From: Streptomyces sp. NRRL B-1140
GTDB taxonomy: Bacteria > Actinomycetota > Actinomycetes > Streptomycetales > Streptomycetaceae
Length of the DNA: 64,000 nucleotides
Assembly (NCBI RefSeq): GCF_001280065.1
Contig: NZ_LGEA01000025.1
Span: 220,941-284,940, forward strand
Reading direction: 5' to 3'
Below the pieces are notes generated by a model. It ran no database searches and was not told the origin of the DNA. It worked only from the letters and a program-made list of their open reading frames with translations. Positions 1 through 8,742 of the stretch are shown here, piece after piece (the first letter of the stretch is position 1; the number at the start of each line of letters is the position of its first letter). The position numbers and the translations under genes were made by a program.

Positions 1-20
1 GTTGTCCGAGGAGCCCCCGC

Positions 21-1136
21 ATGTCCCTGTCCCCCACCCGCCGCCGCGTGGCCGTCGTCGGCACCGGAGCCATCGTCAGCGGCAGCCACCTGCCCGCGCT
101 GCGGGCCCACTCCGACCGGGTGGAACTGGTGGCCGCCGTCGACGTGGACCAGGAGCGCCTCGACGCCTTCCGCGAACTGGCCGGTGATCAGGTCGCCGGA
201 TACACCTCGGTCGACGCGATGCTGGACGCCGTACGCCCCGACCTGGTGCTCATCGGTACGCCGCCCTCGCTGCACCGTGAACAGACGGTGGCCGCGCTGA
301 AGGCCGGCGCCTGGGTGCTGTGCGAGAAGCCGCTCACCCTGTCGCTCGCCGAGTACGACGAGATCGCCGCCGCCGAGGAGGCCTCCGGCGCCTACGCTTC
401 GGTCGTGTTCCAGCACCGCTACGGATCCGGCGCCGTACACGCCCGTGAGCTGATCACCAGCGGCGAGCTGGGAGCACCGCTCGTGGCGCACTGCCAGACC
501 ACCTGGCACCGGGACGCGGCGTACTACGCGGTGCCCTGGCGCGGGAAGTGGGCCAGCGAGGGCGGCGGCCCGACCATGGGCCACGGCATCCATCAGTACG
601 ACCTGCTGCTGCACCTGCTCGGAGAGTGGGAGGAGATCCGCGCGATGGCCGCGCGTCTGGTCCACGACACCGAGAGCGAGGACGTCTCCACCGCGCTGGT
701 GCGCTTCCGCAGCGGCGCCCTCGCCACCGTCGTCAACAGCGTGCTCTCCCCGGACGAGGTGAGCCGCATCCGCATCGACTGCGCCGACGCCACGGTCGAG
801 CTGACCCATCTGTACGGCCACAGCAACGACAGCTGGGTCTACACCCCCGCCCCGCACGTCGCCTCCGAGCGGGCCACCGCCTGGCGCACGCCCGCCGGTG
901 ACGTGCCCAGCTCGCACACCGCTCAGCTGGGCGCATTGCTCGACTCCTTCGACGCCGGCACCCGGCCACCGGGCAGCGGCCACGACGCCCGCGCCACCCT
1001 CGAGTTCGCCGCCGCCCTGTACAAGGCGGCCTTCACCGGCCGCTCGGTGCAGGCGGGGGAGATCGGCCCCGGCGACCCGTTCTACGAGGCCATGCACGGC
1101 GAGTACCCCGACTGGGCCCCCAAGGAGCGCGCATGA
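21..1136 (+). CDS. Gfo/Idh/MocA family oxidoreductase
   Basis: Predicted cytoplasmic NAD(P)-dependent sugar or cyclitol dehydrogenase of 371 residues. The N-terminal Rossmann fold shows GTGAIVSG at residues 14-21 and the family's CEKP motif at 101-104; a GHGIHQYD segment near residue 190 supplies the usual catalytic-site histidine region. The start is preceded by GAGGAG, a good ribosome-binding site. The stop overlaps the start of the next gene by 4 nt, and the following genes encode a PmoA-like protein, a cupin and a sugar ABC transporter, so it most likely oxidises the imported sugar. The exact substrate cannot be read from sequence. The operon may begin upstream of the window. Confidence 0.93.
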   Translation: MSLSPTRRRVAVVGTGAIVSGSHLPALRAHSDRVELVAAVDVDQERLDAFRELAGDQVAGYTSVDAMLDAVRPDLVLIGTPPSLHREQTVAALKAGAWVLCEKPLTLSLAEYDEIAAAEEASGAYASVVFQHRYGSGAVHARELITSGELGAPLVAHCQTTWHRDAAYYAVPWRGKWASEGGGPTMGHGIHQYDLLLHLLGEWEEIRAMAARLVHDTESEDVSTALVRFRSGALATVVNSVLSPDEVSRIRIDCADATVELTHLYGHSNDSWVYTPAPHVASERATAWRTPAGDVPSSHTAQLGALLDSFDAGTRPPGSGHDARATLEFAAALYKAAFTGRSVQAGEIGPGDPFYEAMHGEYPDWAPKERA

Positions 1137-2056
1137 CCATCCGCGTCACCCACACGCACGGCGAGGACATCGCCGTCACCGCAGGCGGCACGGAGATCCT
1201 CCGCTACGTCTACCGCCCAGACCCGGACCCCTTCGAGTCCCGCAAACCCTACGCCCACCCCGTGCGCACGCTCTCGGGCCGTACCGTCACCGGCTACCGC
1301 CCGAACGACCATCGCTGGCACAAGGGCCTGCAGATGACCGCGAGCCATCTGTCCGGGCAGAACTTCTGGGGCGGCAACTGCTACGTACACGGCCAGGGGT
1401 ACCTCCGCCTGCCCGAGCGCGTCGGCTCGATGCGGCACGACGGTTTCGCGGACTTCACCGTCGAGGACGACCGCCTCGCCTTCACCGAGAACCTCACCTG
1501 GATCGAGAACGGCGGCGAGGAGTGGGCCCGCGAGGTGCGCGGACTGACCGTCCATGCGGTGGACGAGGAGGCCGGATCCTGGGTCCTGGACTGGTCGATC
1601 CACCTCACCAACACCCGCTCCGAACCCCTGGCCTTCGGCTCCCCGACCACCGCGGGCCGCGAGATGGCCGGTTACACCGGACTCCAGTGGCGCGGCCCGC
1701 GCGATTTCACCGGCGGCACGGTCTTCGCCCCGGACGCCGACGCCGACGCGGGCAACCTGATGGGCACCCAGGGCCCCTGGCTCGCCTTCACCACCGAGCA
1801 CGACGACGTCGACGGCCATTCCACTCTGATCTTCGCGCACGCGCCCGAGAACCTTGACGGGACGTCCCCGATCCACGAGTCGCACTGGTTCGTCCGCTCC
1901 GAACCGTTCCCGACGGTCGCGTTCTCCTGGGCGTTCTTCGAGGAGTTCGAACTGCCGCCGGGGGAGTCCTTCGGGTACCGGTACCGCATCGTCGTCGCCG
2001 ACGGCGCCTGGGACCGCGACCGCGTGGGCGCACACCTGAAGGGCCTGGCGTGGTGA
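1133..2056 (+). CDS. PmoA-like protein (DUF6807 family)
   Basis: 307 residues of the family often labelled methane oxygenase PmoA (DUF6807), a name inherited from old annotation; these proteins accompany Gfo/Idh dehydrogenases and sugar transporters in soil bacteria and have no established methane role. The conserved segment around NDHRWHKGLQ (about residues 60-70) and the following GGNCYVHGQGY typify the family. It overlaps the preceding oxidoreductase by 4 nt and the following cupin by 7 nt, so the three are translationally coupled. Function unknown; a role in modification or sensing of a sugar-derived compound is inference from context. Confidence 0.88.
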   Translation: MTIRVTHTHGEDIAVTAGGTEILRYVYRPDPDPFESRKPYAHPVRTLSGRTVTGYRPNDHRWHKGLQMTASHLSGQNFWGGNCYVHGQGYLRLPERVGSMRHDGFADFTVEDDRLAFTENLTWIENGGEEWAREVRGLTVHAVDEEAGSWVLDWSIHLTNTRSEPLAFGSPTTAGREMAGYTGLQWRGPRDFTGGTVFAPDADADAGNLMGTQGPWLAFTTEHDDVDGHSTLIFAHAPENLDGTSPIHESHWFVRSEPFPTVAFSWAFFEEFELPPGESFGYRYRIVVADGAWDRDRVGAHLKGLAW

Positions 2057-2814
2057 GCGAACACGAGCCGACGGGTCTTCCGCACCCGCTGCCCGGGGCG
2101 ATCGGCCTGTCCCACCTGAGCGCCTACGACTGGGAGGCCGCCGACGGCGTCTGCGGCGGCAGCCCGCACCTGCACCTGGTGTGCACGGAGGCGTACGTCG
2201 TCACCGGCGGCCGGGGCGCGGTCCAGACACTGAGCCCGGACGACTACCGGGAGATTCCCCTCGAAGCCGGCTCCCTCGCCTGGTTCACGCCGGGCACCGT
2301 GCACCGCATGGTGCAGGGCGGCGACTTGCGCATCACCGTGCTGATGCAGAACAGCGGCCTGCCCGAGGCCGGGGACGCGGTGTTCACCTTCCCGCCCGAG
2401 GTGCTCGCCGACCCGGAGAAGTACGCCGCCGCTGCCGCCCTCCCGCCCGGTACCGGACCCGAGACGGCCGCGGCGGCCCGGCGCCGCAGGGATCTCGCCG
2501 TAGAGGGGTATCTCGTCCTGCGCGAGGCCCTCGTCGCCGGTGACAACGGCCCGTACCTGGAGTTCCAGCGGGCCGCCGCCCGGATCGTGCGCGACAAGGT
2601 GCCCACCTGGCAGGCCCTGTGGCGGGAGGGTGCACGGGCCACCGCCGAACGAACGGGCGCCCAGCTCGACGCCCTGGCCGCCGGCGATCCCGCCTACCTC
2701 GGCGGGGCCACCGCCCACGAGGCGGCGCCCACCCGGCTCGGCGGCTTCGGCATGTGCGGCCGGCGAGACGAGTACACGCTGCCCGGCACCACGCTGCCGT
2801 ACCAGGGAGAGTAG
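2050..2814 (+). CDS. cupin domain-containing protein
   Basis: 254 residues with one cupin fold: the first cupin motif is around PHLHLVCTEAYVVTGGRG (residues about 38-55, metal ligands His40, His42 and Glu46 likely) and the second around PGTVHRM. The C-terminal half is helical and is not a second obvious cupin. Two adjacent GTG codons (2050 and 2053) could start translation; both lie inside the end of the previous gene. Probable sugar-binding, epimerase-like or isomerase-like enzyme of the same catabolic operon; substrate unknown. Confidence 0.85.
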   Translation: MVSEHEPTGLPHPLPGAIGLSHLSAYDWEAADGVCGGSPHLHLVCTEAYVVTGGRGAVQTLSPDDYREIPLEAGSLAWFTPGTVHRMVQGGDLRITVLMQNSGLPEAGDAVFTFPPEVLADPEKYAAAAALPPGTGPETAAAARRRRDLAVEGYLVLREALVAGDNGPYLEFQRAAARIVRDKVPTWQALWREGARATAERTGAQLDALAAGDPAYLGGATAHEAAPTRLGGFGMCGRRDEYTLPGTTLPYQGE

Positions 2815-2891
2815 CGGCAGGGAGCTGTCGAGGGGACCTGAAGCTCTGAGGGGGGCTCAACCGAAACTCCGTCGAGAGGAGTGACGTCGGC

Positions 2892-4175
2892 ATGCCCGGA
2901 CACAGGACAAAGGGGTTCTGCGCGTCGGCCGCCGCACTGGCACTGTGTGCCGTGCTGGCGGGTTGCGGAGGATCCGGCGAGTCCGCGGGCGGCGGCAAGG
3001 TCGTGCTGCGCTACACGTGGTGGGGCAACCCCGACCGCGCGGCACGCACCGAGCAGGCCGTCGCGCTGTTCGAGAAACAGCACCCGGACATCGACGTGGC
3101 GACGTCGTTCTCCGGCTACGACGCCTACAAGCAGAAGCTCGCCACCCAGGCCGCCGGCGGTGACGCCCCGGACGTGATGCAGCTGGACTATCGCCAGATC
3201 GACCAGTACGCCTCCGGTGGAGTCCTGCTCGACCTGGCCGAGCAGAAGTCCGTCCTGCGTACCTCCGAGATCGACCCGGGTCTGCTCGCCACCGGCCGTG
3301 TCGACGACGTGCAGTACGCGATCCCGCAGGGCCGCGGCACCGAGACCGTCGCCTACGACGTCCGGACGTGGAAGCGGTCGGGCGTCCCCCTGCCCGGTGA
3401 GAGCTGGACCTGGAGCGAGTGGGCCGACACCATGCGGGCCCTCGCGAAGAAGACGGGCAAGCCCGGGGCGACCGACCCCGGCCAGAGCGAGGACGCCTTC
3501 GAGGTCTGGCTGCGCGGCCGGGGCAAGGCCCTCTACACCGAGGACGGACGACTGGGCTTCACCGCCGGTGACCTCACACGCTGGTGGACCTTCACCGACC
3601 GGCTGCGCCGCGAGGGTGCCGTCTCGCCCGCCGAGCAGACCACCCAGCTCGACGGCTCCGTCGAGAACACCCCGCTGGGACGCGGCACATCCGTCACCGA
3701 CGCCAACTGGGACGCCCCGGCCAGCGGCTTCGCCGCCCTCGTCGAGGGGGGCGTCGCCCTCGCCCCGATGCCGTCCGGCGAGGACGGCACACCCGGCCAG
3801 TACTTCAAGCCGTCCATGTTCGTGGGGGTCTCGGCCGACACCGGCCACCCGAAGGAGGCCGCGCGGCTCGTCGACTTCCTGATCAACGACCGGCAGGCCG
3901 CGAAGATCCTCGGTGCGAGCCGCGGCATCCCCGTCAACGAGACGATCCGCGACGAGGTCGGCCCGCAGCTCAAGGACTTCGACAAGACCATCGCCGACTA
4001 CCAGGCATCCCTGGAGGGCAAGCTCAAGGATCCGCCCCAGGCGCCGCCCTCCGGCGACAACGCCCTGCAGAGCACCTTCCAGCGCGACTACGACCAGGTG
4101 TCCTACGCGCGCATGTCGCCCCGCGAGGCGGCCGAGAACTACGTCACCGAGGCGAAGGCGGAGTTGAGGCCATGA
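2892..4175 (+). CDS. extracellular sugar-binding lipoprotein of an ABC transporter
   Basis: 427 residues, family 1 solute-binding protein. The N-terminus is a lipoprotein signal: positive start, hydrophobic stretch and a lipobox VLAGC around residues 20-24, so Cys24 is likely lipidated and the protein anchored outside the membrane. The mature part begins with the typical YTWWGNPDRA segment and continues with a periplasmic-binding-protein fold. GAGAGGAG precedes the ATG by about 10 nt. The stop overlaps the first permease start by 4 nt. It delivers a mono- or oligosaccharide to the two permeases; no ATPase is encoded here, which is normal in Streptomyces where MsiK-type ATPases are shared between sugar transporters. 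Confidence 0.95.
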   Translation: MPGHRTKGFCASAAALALCAVLAGCGGSGESAGGGKVVLRYTWWGNPDRAARTEQAVALFEKQHPDIDVATSFSGYDAYKQKLATQAAGGDAPDVMQLDYRQIDQYASGGVLLDLAEQKSVLRTSEIDPGLLATGRVDDVQYAIPQGRGTETVAYDVRTWKRSGVPLPGESWTWSEWADTMRALAKKTGKPGATDPGQSEDAFEVWLRGRGKALYTEDGRLGFTAGDLTRWWTFTDRLRREGAVSPAEQTTQLDGSVENTPLGRGTSVTDANWDAPASGFAALVEGGVALAPMPSGEDGTPGQYFKPSMFVGVSADTGHPKEAARLVDFLINDRQAAKILGASRGIPVNETIRDEVGPQLKDFDKTIADYQASLEGKLKDPPQAPPSGDNALQSTFQRDYDQVSYARMSPREAAENYVTEAKAELRP

Positions 4176-5110
4176 CCACCACCGCTGTCCCGGCGGAGGC
4201 GAGGCGCGCCCCCGCCGCCGCCCCGAAGCGCCGCCCCCGGCGCGAACGCGAGGGCGCCGCCTGGGTGTTCCTCTCGCCCTGGGTGCTCGGCGCGATCGTC
4301 CTGACGCTGCTTCCGATGGCCGTGTCGCTGTACCTGTCGTTCACCGACTACGACCTGTTCAGCCCGCCGCGGTGGGTGGGCCTGCGCAACTACGCGCAGA
4401 TGTTCACAGAGGACCCCCGCTACTGGCGTTCGGTCGCGACGACCCTGACGTACGTCGCGGTCGCCGTGCCCCTGCAACTCGCCCTCGCCCTCGCCGTCGC
4501 GCTCGCCCTGAAGGGCATGAAGCGGGGCAAGGGCTTCTACCGCTCCGCGTTCTATGCCCCATCCCTGCTCGGCGCGTCGATGTCCATCGCGCTGGTCTGG
4601 CGGGCGGTCTTCAACGACGGCGGCCCCGTCGACAGCCTGCTCGGCACCGGCGGGTGGGTGAACAAGCCCGGCTGGGCGCTGCTGGCCGTGGCCCTGCTGA
4701 CGGTGTGGCAGTTCGGCGCGCCGATGGTCATCTTCCTCGCCGGGCTCCAGCAGATTCCCGCGGAGCTGTACGAGGCGGCGGCGTGCGACGGAGCGGGGAA
4801 GTGGCGGCAGTTCCTGTCCGTCACCGTGCCGATGCTGTCCCCGGTGCTCTTCTTCAACCTGGTTCTGCAGACCATCCAGGCGTTCCAGGTGTTCACGCCC
4901 GCCTTCGCGGTCAGCGCCGGCAAGGGCGGACCGGCCGACTCGACGCTCGTCTACACCATGTACCTCTACGACCGCGGATTCGTCGCCTCCCACATGGGCT
5001 ACGCCTCCGCCATGGCCTGGGTGCTGCTCCTCGTGATCGGCGTCGTCACGGCGGTGCTGTTCCGCACCTCGCGCTCCTGGGTCTTCTACGCCTCCGAGGG
5101 GGACCGGTGA
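4172..5110 (+). CDS. sugar ABC transporter permease (first, MalF-like)
   Basis: 312 residues, inner-membrane permease with about six hydrophobic helices and a proline/arginine-rich cytoplasmic N-terminus. The EAA loop (ELYEAAACDGAGKWRQF, about residues 206-222) that contacts the ATPase is well conserved. The ATG overlaps the stop of the binding-protein gene in ATGA, and the gene ends in GTGA with the second permease start, so the three are translationally coupled. MalF/UgpA-like component of the same sugar importer. Confidence 0.95.
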   Translation: MTTTAVPAEARRAPAAAPKRRPRREREGAAWVFLSPWVLGAIVLTLLPMAVSLYLSFTDYDLFSPPRWVGLRNYAQMFTEDPRYWRSVATTLTYVAVAVPLQLALALAVALALKGMKRGKGFYRSAFYAPSLLGASMSIALVWRAVFNDGGPVDSLLGTGGWVNKPGWALLAVALLTVWQFGAPMVIFLAGLQQIPAELYEAAACDGAGKWRQFLSVTVPMLSPVLFFNLVLQTIQAFQVFTPAFAVSAGKGGPADSTLVYTMYLYDRGFVASHMGYASAMAWVLLLVIGVVTAVLFRTSRSWVFYASEGDR

Positions 5111-5967
5111 CCTCGACGACCGCAACAGACAAGCCCGTTCGGTGGGGCCGTGCCGCCGTACACCTCGGCTGCCTGGCCGCCCTGCTGGTCATGCTGTACC
5201 CCCTGGCCTGGCTCCTGGCCACCTCGCTCAAACCCGCAGACGAGGTCATAGCCAGCCTCGACCTGCTGCCCAGCCGCCTGGAGTGGTCGAACTACGCCAC
5301 CGCCCTGGACGGCGTCAACGACGTCTCCATCTGGCGGCTGCTCGGCAACTCCCTGCTGATCGCGGGCGGTGCGGTCCTCGGCAACGTCATCAGCTGCTCG
5401 CTCGCCGCCTACGCCTTCGCGCGGCTGAGGTTCCGCTTCCGCGGGCCGTTGTTCGCCTTCATGATCGCCACGATCATGTTGCCGCACCACGCGGTGCTGA
5501 TCCCGCAGTACATCATCTTCAACCAGCTCGGCCTGGTGAACACCTACTGGCCGCTGATCCTGCCGAAGTTCCTCGCCACCGAGGCGTTCTTCGTCTTCCT
5601 CATCGTGCAGTTCATGCGCGGTCTGCCGCGCGAGCTGGAGGAGGCGGCCCGGATCGACGGCTGCGGGCCGTTCCGCAGCTTCTTCCAGGTCGTGCTGCCG
5701 CTCACCCGGCCGGCCCTGATCACCACCGCCATCTTCACCTTCATCTGGACCTGGAACGACTTCTTCACCCAGCTCATCTACCTCTTCGACCCGGAGAAGT
5801 TCACCCTCACCCTGGCGCTGCGCTCCTTCGTGGACGCCTCCAGCACCTCCGCGTTCGGCCCGATGTTCGCCCTGTCGGTGATCGCGCTGCTGCCGATCGT
5901 GCTGTTCTTCCTCGCCTTCCAGCGGTTCCTGGTGGAGGGCATGGCGAGCTCCGGACTGAAGGGCTGA
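5107..5967 (+). CDS. sugar ABC transporter permease (second, MalG-like)
   Basis: 286 residues, second permease of the carbohydrate importer, with about six membrane helices and the EAA loop ELEEAARIDGCGPFRSF (about residues 176-192). It starts at a GTG that overlaps the TGA of the first permease by 4 nt. MalG/UgpE-like. Together with the preceding lipoprotein and permease it forms the import complex; the ATPase is presumably supplied by an unlinked gene. Confidence 0.95.
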   Translation: MTSTTATDKPVRWGRAAVHLGCLAALLVMLYPLAWLLATSLKPADEVIASLDLLPSRLEWSNYATALDGVNDVSIWRLLGNSLLIAGGAVLGNVISCSLAAYAFARLRFRFRGPLFAFMIATIMLPHHAVLIPQYIIFNQLGLVNTYWPLILPKFLATEAFFVFLIVQFMRGLPRELEEAARIDGCGPFRSFFQVVLPLTRPALITTAIFTFIWTWNDFFTQLIYLFDPEKFTLTLALRSFVDASSTSAFGPMFALSVIALLPIVLFFLAFQRFLVEGMASSGLKG

Positions 5968-5972
5968 GCGGG

Positions 5973-6572
5973 ATGACCACAAGGGACACGGGCGAGGTGT
6001 TCGGCCCGCGCATGACCCTGTTCGCCGATGTGCTGAGCGTCGGCCTGGCCGCGGCGGCGGCCTGCCTGCCCCTGGTCACGGTCCCGGCCGCACTGTCGAC
6101 GGCGTGCGCCGTGCTGCGGGGGGCGGGACTGGACCAGCCCGTGACGGCGGGACGGTACTTCGCCCTGCTGCGGCGGCGGTTGCGGGCCGGTGACCTGGTG
6201 GCGGGAGCCGTCGCCCTGGCGGGTCTGCTGGTGTTCGCCGCCGATGTGGCGCTGGCCGCGGCAGGGCTGCCGGGAGCACCGCTGTTCGCGGTGGCGGCCG
6301 CGGTGATCGGCACGGGCGCGGTGGTGGTCGGGCTGCGGGCCTGCGGCCGCCCCGAGTCGCTCACCGACTGGCGGGCCGCGGTGCGCGGGGCCGGCCGGGA
6401 CGCCGTGACGGATGCGGGGGGCAGCGGCCTGGTCCTGCTCGCCGTCGCGACGGCGGTGCTGTGCGCCTGGATGCTCCTGCCGCTCGCCTTTCTCGCTCCC
6501 GGGCCACTGGCACTGGCGCTCACGGCCGTCGACGTACGCCGTTCCGCTGCCGTTCTCCCGCATCAGCCGTGA
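5973..6572 (+). CDS. small integral membrane protein, DUF624-like
   Basis: 199 residues with roughly four to five hydrophobic helices. The N-terminal pattern (short polar head, GPRMTLFADVLSVGL, then a helix with LPLVTVPAALSTACAVLR) resembles YesL/DUF624 proteins that accompany carbohydrate ABC transporters in Gram-positive bacteria. It starts 6 nt after the second permease, so it belongs to the same operon. Its role is unknown; assignment to DUF624 is from overall pattern, not from a diagnostic motif. Confidence 0.8.
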   Translation: MTTRDTGEVFGPRMTLFADVLSVGLAAAAACLPLVTVPAALSTACAVLRGAGLDQPVTAGRYFALLRRRLRAGDLVAGAVALAGLLVFAADVALAAAGLPGAPLFAVAAAVIGTGAVVVGLRACGRPESLTDWRAAVRGAGRDAVTDAGGSGLVLLAVATAVLCAWMLLPLAFLAPGPLALALTAVDVRRSAAVLPHQP

Positions 6573-6589
6573 CTCAAGCGGCTCTTGAG
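6573..6589. terminator. short inverted repeat after the sugar operon
   Basis: CTCAAG-CGGCT-CTTGAG, a perfect 6-bp stem immediately after the stop of the last operon gene. It may be a weak terminator or processing signal; no T-run follows. Confidence 0.35.
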
Positions 6590-6681
6590 GCCTTCAGGTG
6601 TGAGCACCGGCAGGAGGTGGTCATTCTCTTGTCATGAACCTGCGACTCGATGGGCGTGTCGCAGCCTCGTGGAGGTGTGGG

Positions 6682-7134
6682 ATGCACCGCAGACTCGCAA
6701 CCGGTCTTGCCGCCTCAGCTCTGGCACTCGTCACCGTCGTGGGTACCGCCACGGCCGCGAGCGCCGTTCCCGCCGACAAGCCCCAAGTGCTCGCCAACTG
6801 GACGCAGACCAGCGCGTCGAGCTACAGCGGCTGGGCCGCCGCCCGGGCGAACCAGGCCGCCTGGACCGCGTACGCCTTCGACTGGTCGACCGACTACTGC
6901 AGCACCTCGCCGGACAACCCGTTCGGCTTCCCGTTCTCGATGTCCTGCGCCCGCCATGACTTCGGCTACCGCAACTACAAGGCCGCGGGCACCTTCAGCG
7001 CCAACAAGTCCCGGCTCGACAGCGCCTTCCACGAGGATCTGAAGAGGATCTGCGCGGCGTACAGCGGCGGTACCAGGACCTCGTGCAACTCCACGGCCTG
7101 GACGTACTACCAGGCTGTCAGGGCCTTCGGCTGA
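6682..7134 (+). CDS. secreted phospholipase A2
   Basis: 150 residues. A Sec signal peptide (MHRRLATGL, hydrophobic core, cleavage after ASA near residue 30) is followed by a mature domain of about 120 residues that closely resembles the secreted phospholipase A2 of Streptomyces violaceoruber. The catalytic His-Asp pair sits in CARHDFGYRNYK (about residues 93-104) and four cysteines could make the two disulfides of that family. It hydrolyses the sn-2 ester of phospholipids outside the cell with calcium. I chose the ATG at 6682 because GGAGGTG lies just upstream and the signal peptide starts there; an in-frame ATG at 6634 would add 16 residues without an improved signal. Confidence 0.93.
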   Translation: MHRRLATGLAASALALVTVVGTATAASAVPADKPQVLANWTQTSASSYSGWAAARANQAAWTAYAFDWSTDYCSTSPDNPFGFPFSMSCARHDFGYRNYKAAGTFSANKSRLDSAFHEDLKRICAAYSGGTRTSCNSTAWTYYQAVRAFG

Positions 7135-7148
7135 CGGCTCCTCTCCAC

Positions 7149-7190
7149 GGGCCGGCCGGGCGCACGCGGTTGCTCGCGCCCGGCCGGCCC
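7149..7190. terminator. strong bidirectional hairpin
   Basis: A perfect 15-bp G+C stem (GGGCCGGCCGGGCGC, 7149-7163, pairing with 7176-7190) with a 12-nt loop lies between the convergent phospholipase and PAP2 genes and probably terminates both. Confidence 0.75.
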
Positions 7191-7236
7191 ACGACTCGTC
7201 GGCGCGGGCGGGGCCTCACGCCGTCCGGCCCACGAC

Positions 7237-7938
7237 TCATCCGCGGGAGGGGCCGCCGATGCTGATCCGCGGCCACGAACGGGCCGCCGTGAGAAGGGCC
7301 TGGGCCCTTGCCGACGGGGTGGCGGCCGCCGCCGCCAGGGCCGCCGCCGCGCTCGCGATGCCGAGCACCGCACCCGCCGCCACGTCACCCGGGTAGTGCA
7401 CGCCTGTGTGGACACGGGAGTAACCGACAGCGCTCGCCAGCGCGCCGAGCGGTACCGCCGCGGGCGGCAGGACCACGCCGACGGCGGTCGCGAAGGCGAC
7501 CGCCGACGCCGTGTGCCCGGACGGGAACGAGGCGGAGGTCGGCATCTTGACGTGCCGGTCCACCGTCACCCGGGCCGCCTCCCGGTCCGGCCGCGCCCGG
7601 CGCACCAGGCGCTTGCCGAGCAGGTTGGCGGAGGCCGAGGCCACGGCGATCGCGCCGACGCCGGCGAGGGCGGCCTTGCGCGGCCGCTTCCCGGCCAGGG
7701 CCAGGGCGGCGGCGATGCCGAACGAGATCTTGGAGTGGTCGGCCGCGTGCGACAGGTGGCGCAGCGTCCGGTCCAGGGTCGGCGTGGGGGTGGCGGCCAC
7801 CGCCGCGTACAGGGCGCCGTCCACGGCCCGGAGATCGGCGAACACGGCGCTCAGGAGCCGGCCGGGCCGACTCGTGAGGTCCCGGGTGCGCTGCAGCGGA
7901 CGGGGGGCGTCCGCGTCGGTGGTCGTCGGATCGTTCAT
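7237..7938 (-). CDS. PAP2-family membrane phosphatase
   Basis: 233 residues with several hydrophobic helices in the C-terminal two thirds. The three PAP2 signature blocks are present: KRLVRRARPDR, then PSGHTAS, then SRVHTGVHYPGD, giving the catalytic histidines. Likely removes phosphate from a lipid or polyprenyl pyrophosphate at the membrane. The N-terminal 60 residues are polar. The ATG at 7938 is preceded by GGGGAG. Divergent from the methyltransferase at 8074, with a long inverted repeat between them. Confidence 0.92.
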   Translation of the reverse strand: MNDPTTTDADAPRPLQRTRDLTSRPGRLLSAVFADLRAVDGALYAAVAATPTPTLDRTLRHLSHAADHSKISFGIAAALALAGKRPRKAALAGVGAIAVASASANLLGKRLVRRARPDREAARVTVDRHVKMPTSASFPSGHTASAVAFATAVGVVLPPAAVPLGALASAVGYSRVHTGVHYPGDVAAGAVLGIASAAAALAAAAATPSARAQALLTAARSWPRISIGGPSRG

Positions 7939-7968
7939 GTGTTTCTCCCCGCAGTGGCCTTCCCAGCA

Positions 7969-8020
7969 AGGTACCGGCTCGCGCCCGGCGCACGCTCGGC
8001 GCCCCTGCGAGCCGGTACCT
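7969..8020. repeat. 14-bp perfect inverted repeat between divergent genes
   Basis: AGGTACCGGCTCGC (7969-7982) is matched by its exact complement at 8007-8020; the 24-nt interval contains a further GGCGC/GCGCC pair. It occupies the space between the divergent PAP2 and methyltransferase genes. It could be an operator, a cruciform or a dispersed element. Confidence 0.5.
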
Positions 8021-8073
8021 CCCGAGTGCCCGGACGGCGCACGACCACCCCGGCGAGCCGGAACACTGAGCAC

Positions 8074-8730
8074 ATGACTTCGCTGACCCGCCGGGCCCTG
8101 CGCGGGCTGGAGCGTTTCCACGCGGCCCGGCCCTGGGACCACAACGCCCACTTCCACCGCTGGATCCTGCGGCAGCTTCCCGAGCGGGTGGGCAGTGCCC
8201 TGGACGTGGGCTGCGGCAGCGGCGACCTGGCCAGGCTGCTGACCGGCCGCGCCGCCCGGGTGCACGGGATCGACACCGACCCGGCGATCACGGCCCGGGC
8301 GCGGGAGCTGACGCCGGTGGCTGCCCCCGTGACGTACACGGTGACCGACGCGACGACCGGCCTCGGCGACCGGTCGTACGACGTCATCACCTGCGTCGCC
8401 GTCGTCCACCATCTGCCGTTCACCGAAGCCCTCGAGACTTTTCGTGACCATCTCGCCACCGGCGGCACCCTGGTGCTCGTCGGCGTGGCCAGGGAGCGCA
8501 CCCCCGTCGACCACCTGCTCGGCCTCGCGTCGATCCCGCTCAACGTCCTGATGGCGTTGCTGAAGAACCGGGGCCGCCCGGCGCCCCGCCCGGACTCGAT
8601 GAGCGCCCCCACGCGCCCGGCGGACCTGACCTTCCCCGAGATCGCACGCGAGGCCCGGGCCGTCCTCCCCGGCGTCCGGCTGCGTCGCCGCCTGTTCTGG
8701 CGCTACACGCTGGTGTGGCGGCGCCTCTGA
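8074..8730 (+). CDS. class I SAM-dependent methyltransferase
   Basis: 218 residues. The SAM-binding motif I is LDVGCGSGDLARLL (about residues 43-56), followed by an acidic end of strand 2 (GIDTD) and a motif IV region DVITCVAVVHHLP. This is a UbiE/methyltransferase-11-like enzyme acting on a small molecule; the substrate is not apparent. It is monocistronic, convergent with copA 12 nt downstream, and divergent from the PAP2 gene. Confidence 0.88.
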   Translation: MTSLTRRALRGLERFHAARPWDHNAHFHRWILRQLPERVGSALDVGCGSGDLARLLTGRAARVHGIDTDPAITARARELTPVAAPVTYTVTDATTGLGDRSYDVITCVAVVHHLPFTEALETFRDHLATGGTLVLVGVARERTPVDHLLGLASIPLNVLMALLKNRGRPAPRPDSMSAPTRPADLTFPEIAREARAVLPGVRLRRRLFWRYTLVWRRL

Positions 8731-8742
8731 GCCGTCGGAGCC

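Noticed and set aside
1672..2718. Long antisense frame under the sugar operon
   Set aside because: No domain, no ribosome-binding site, and it runs across two genuine overlapping genes.
6634..6681. Earlier ATG for phospholipase A2
   Set aside because: The extension would precede a normal Sec signal peptide; the ATG at 6682 has GGAGGTG at proper spacing.
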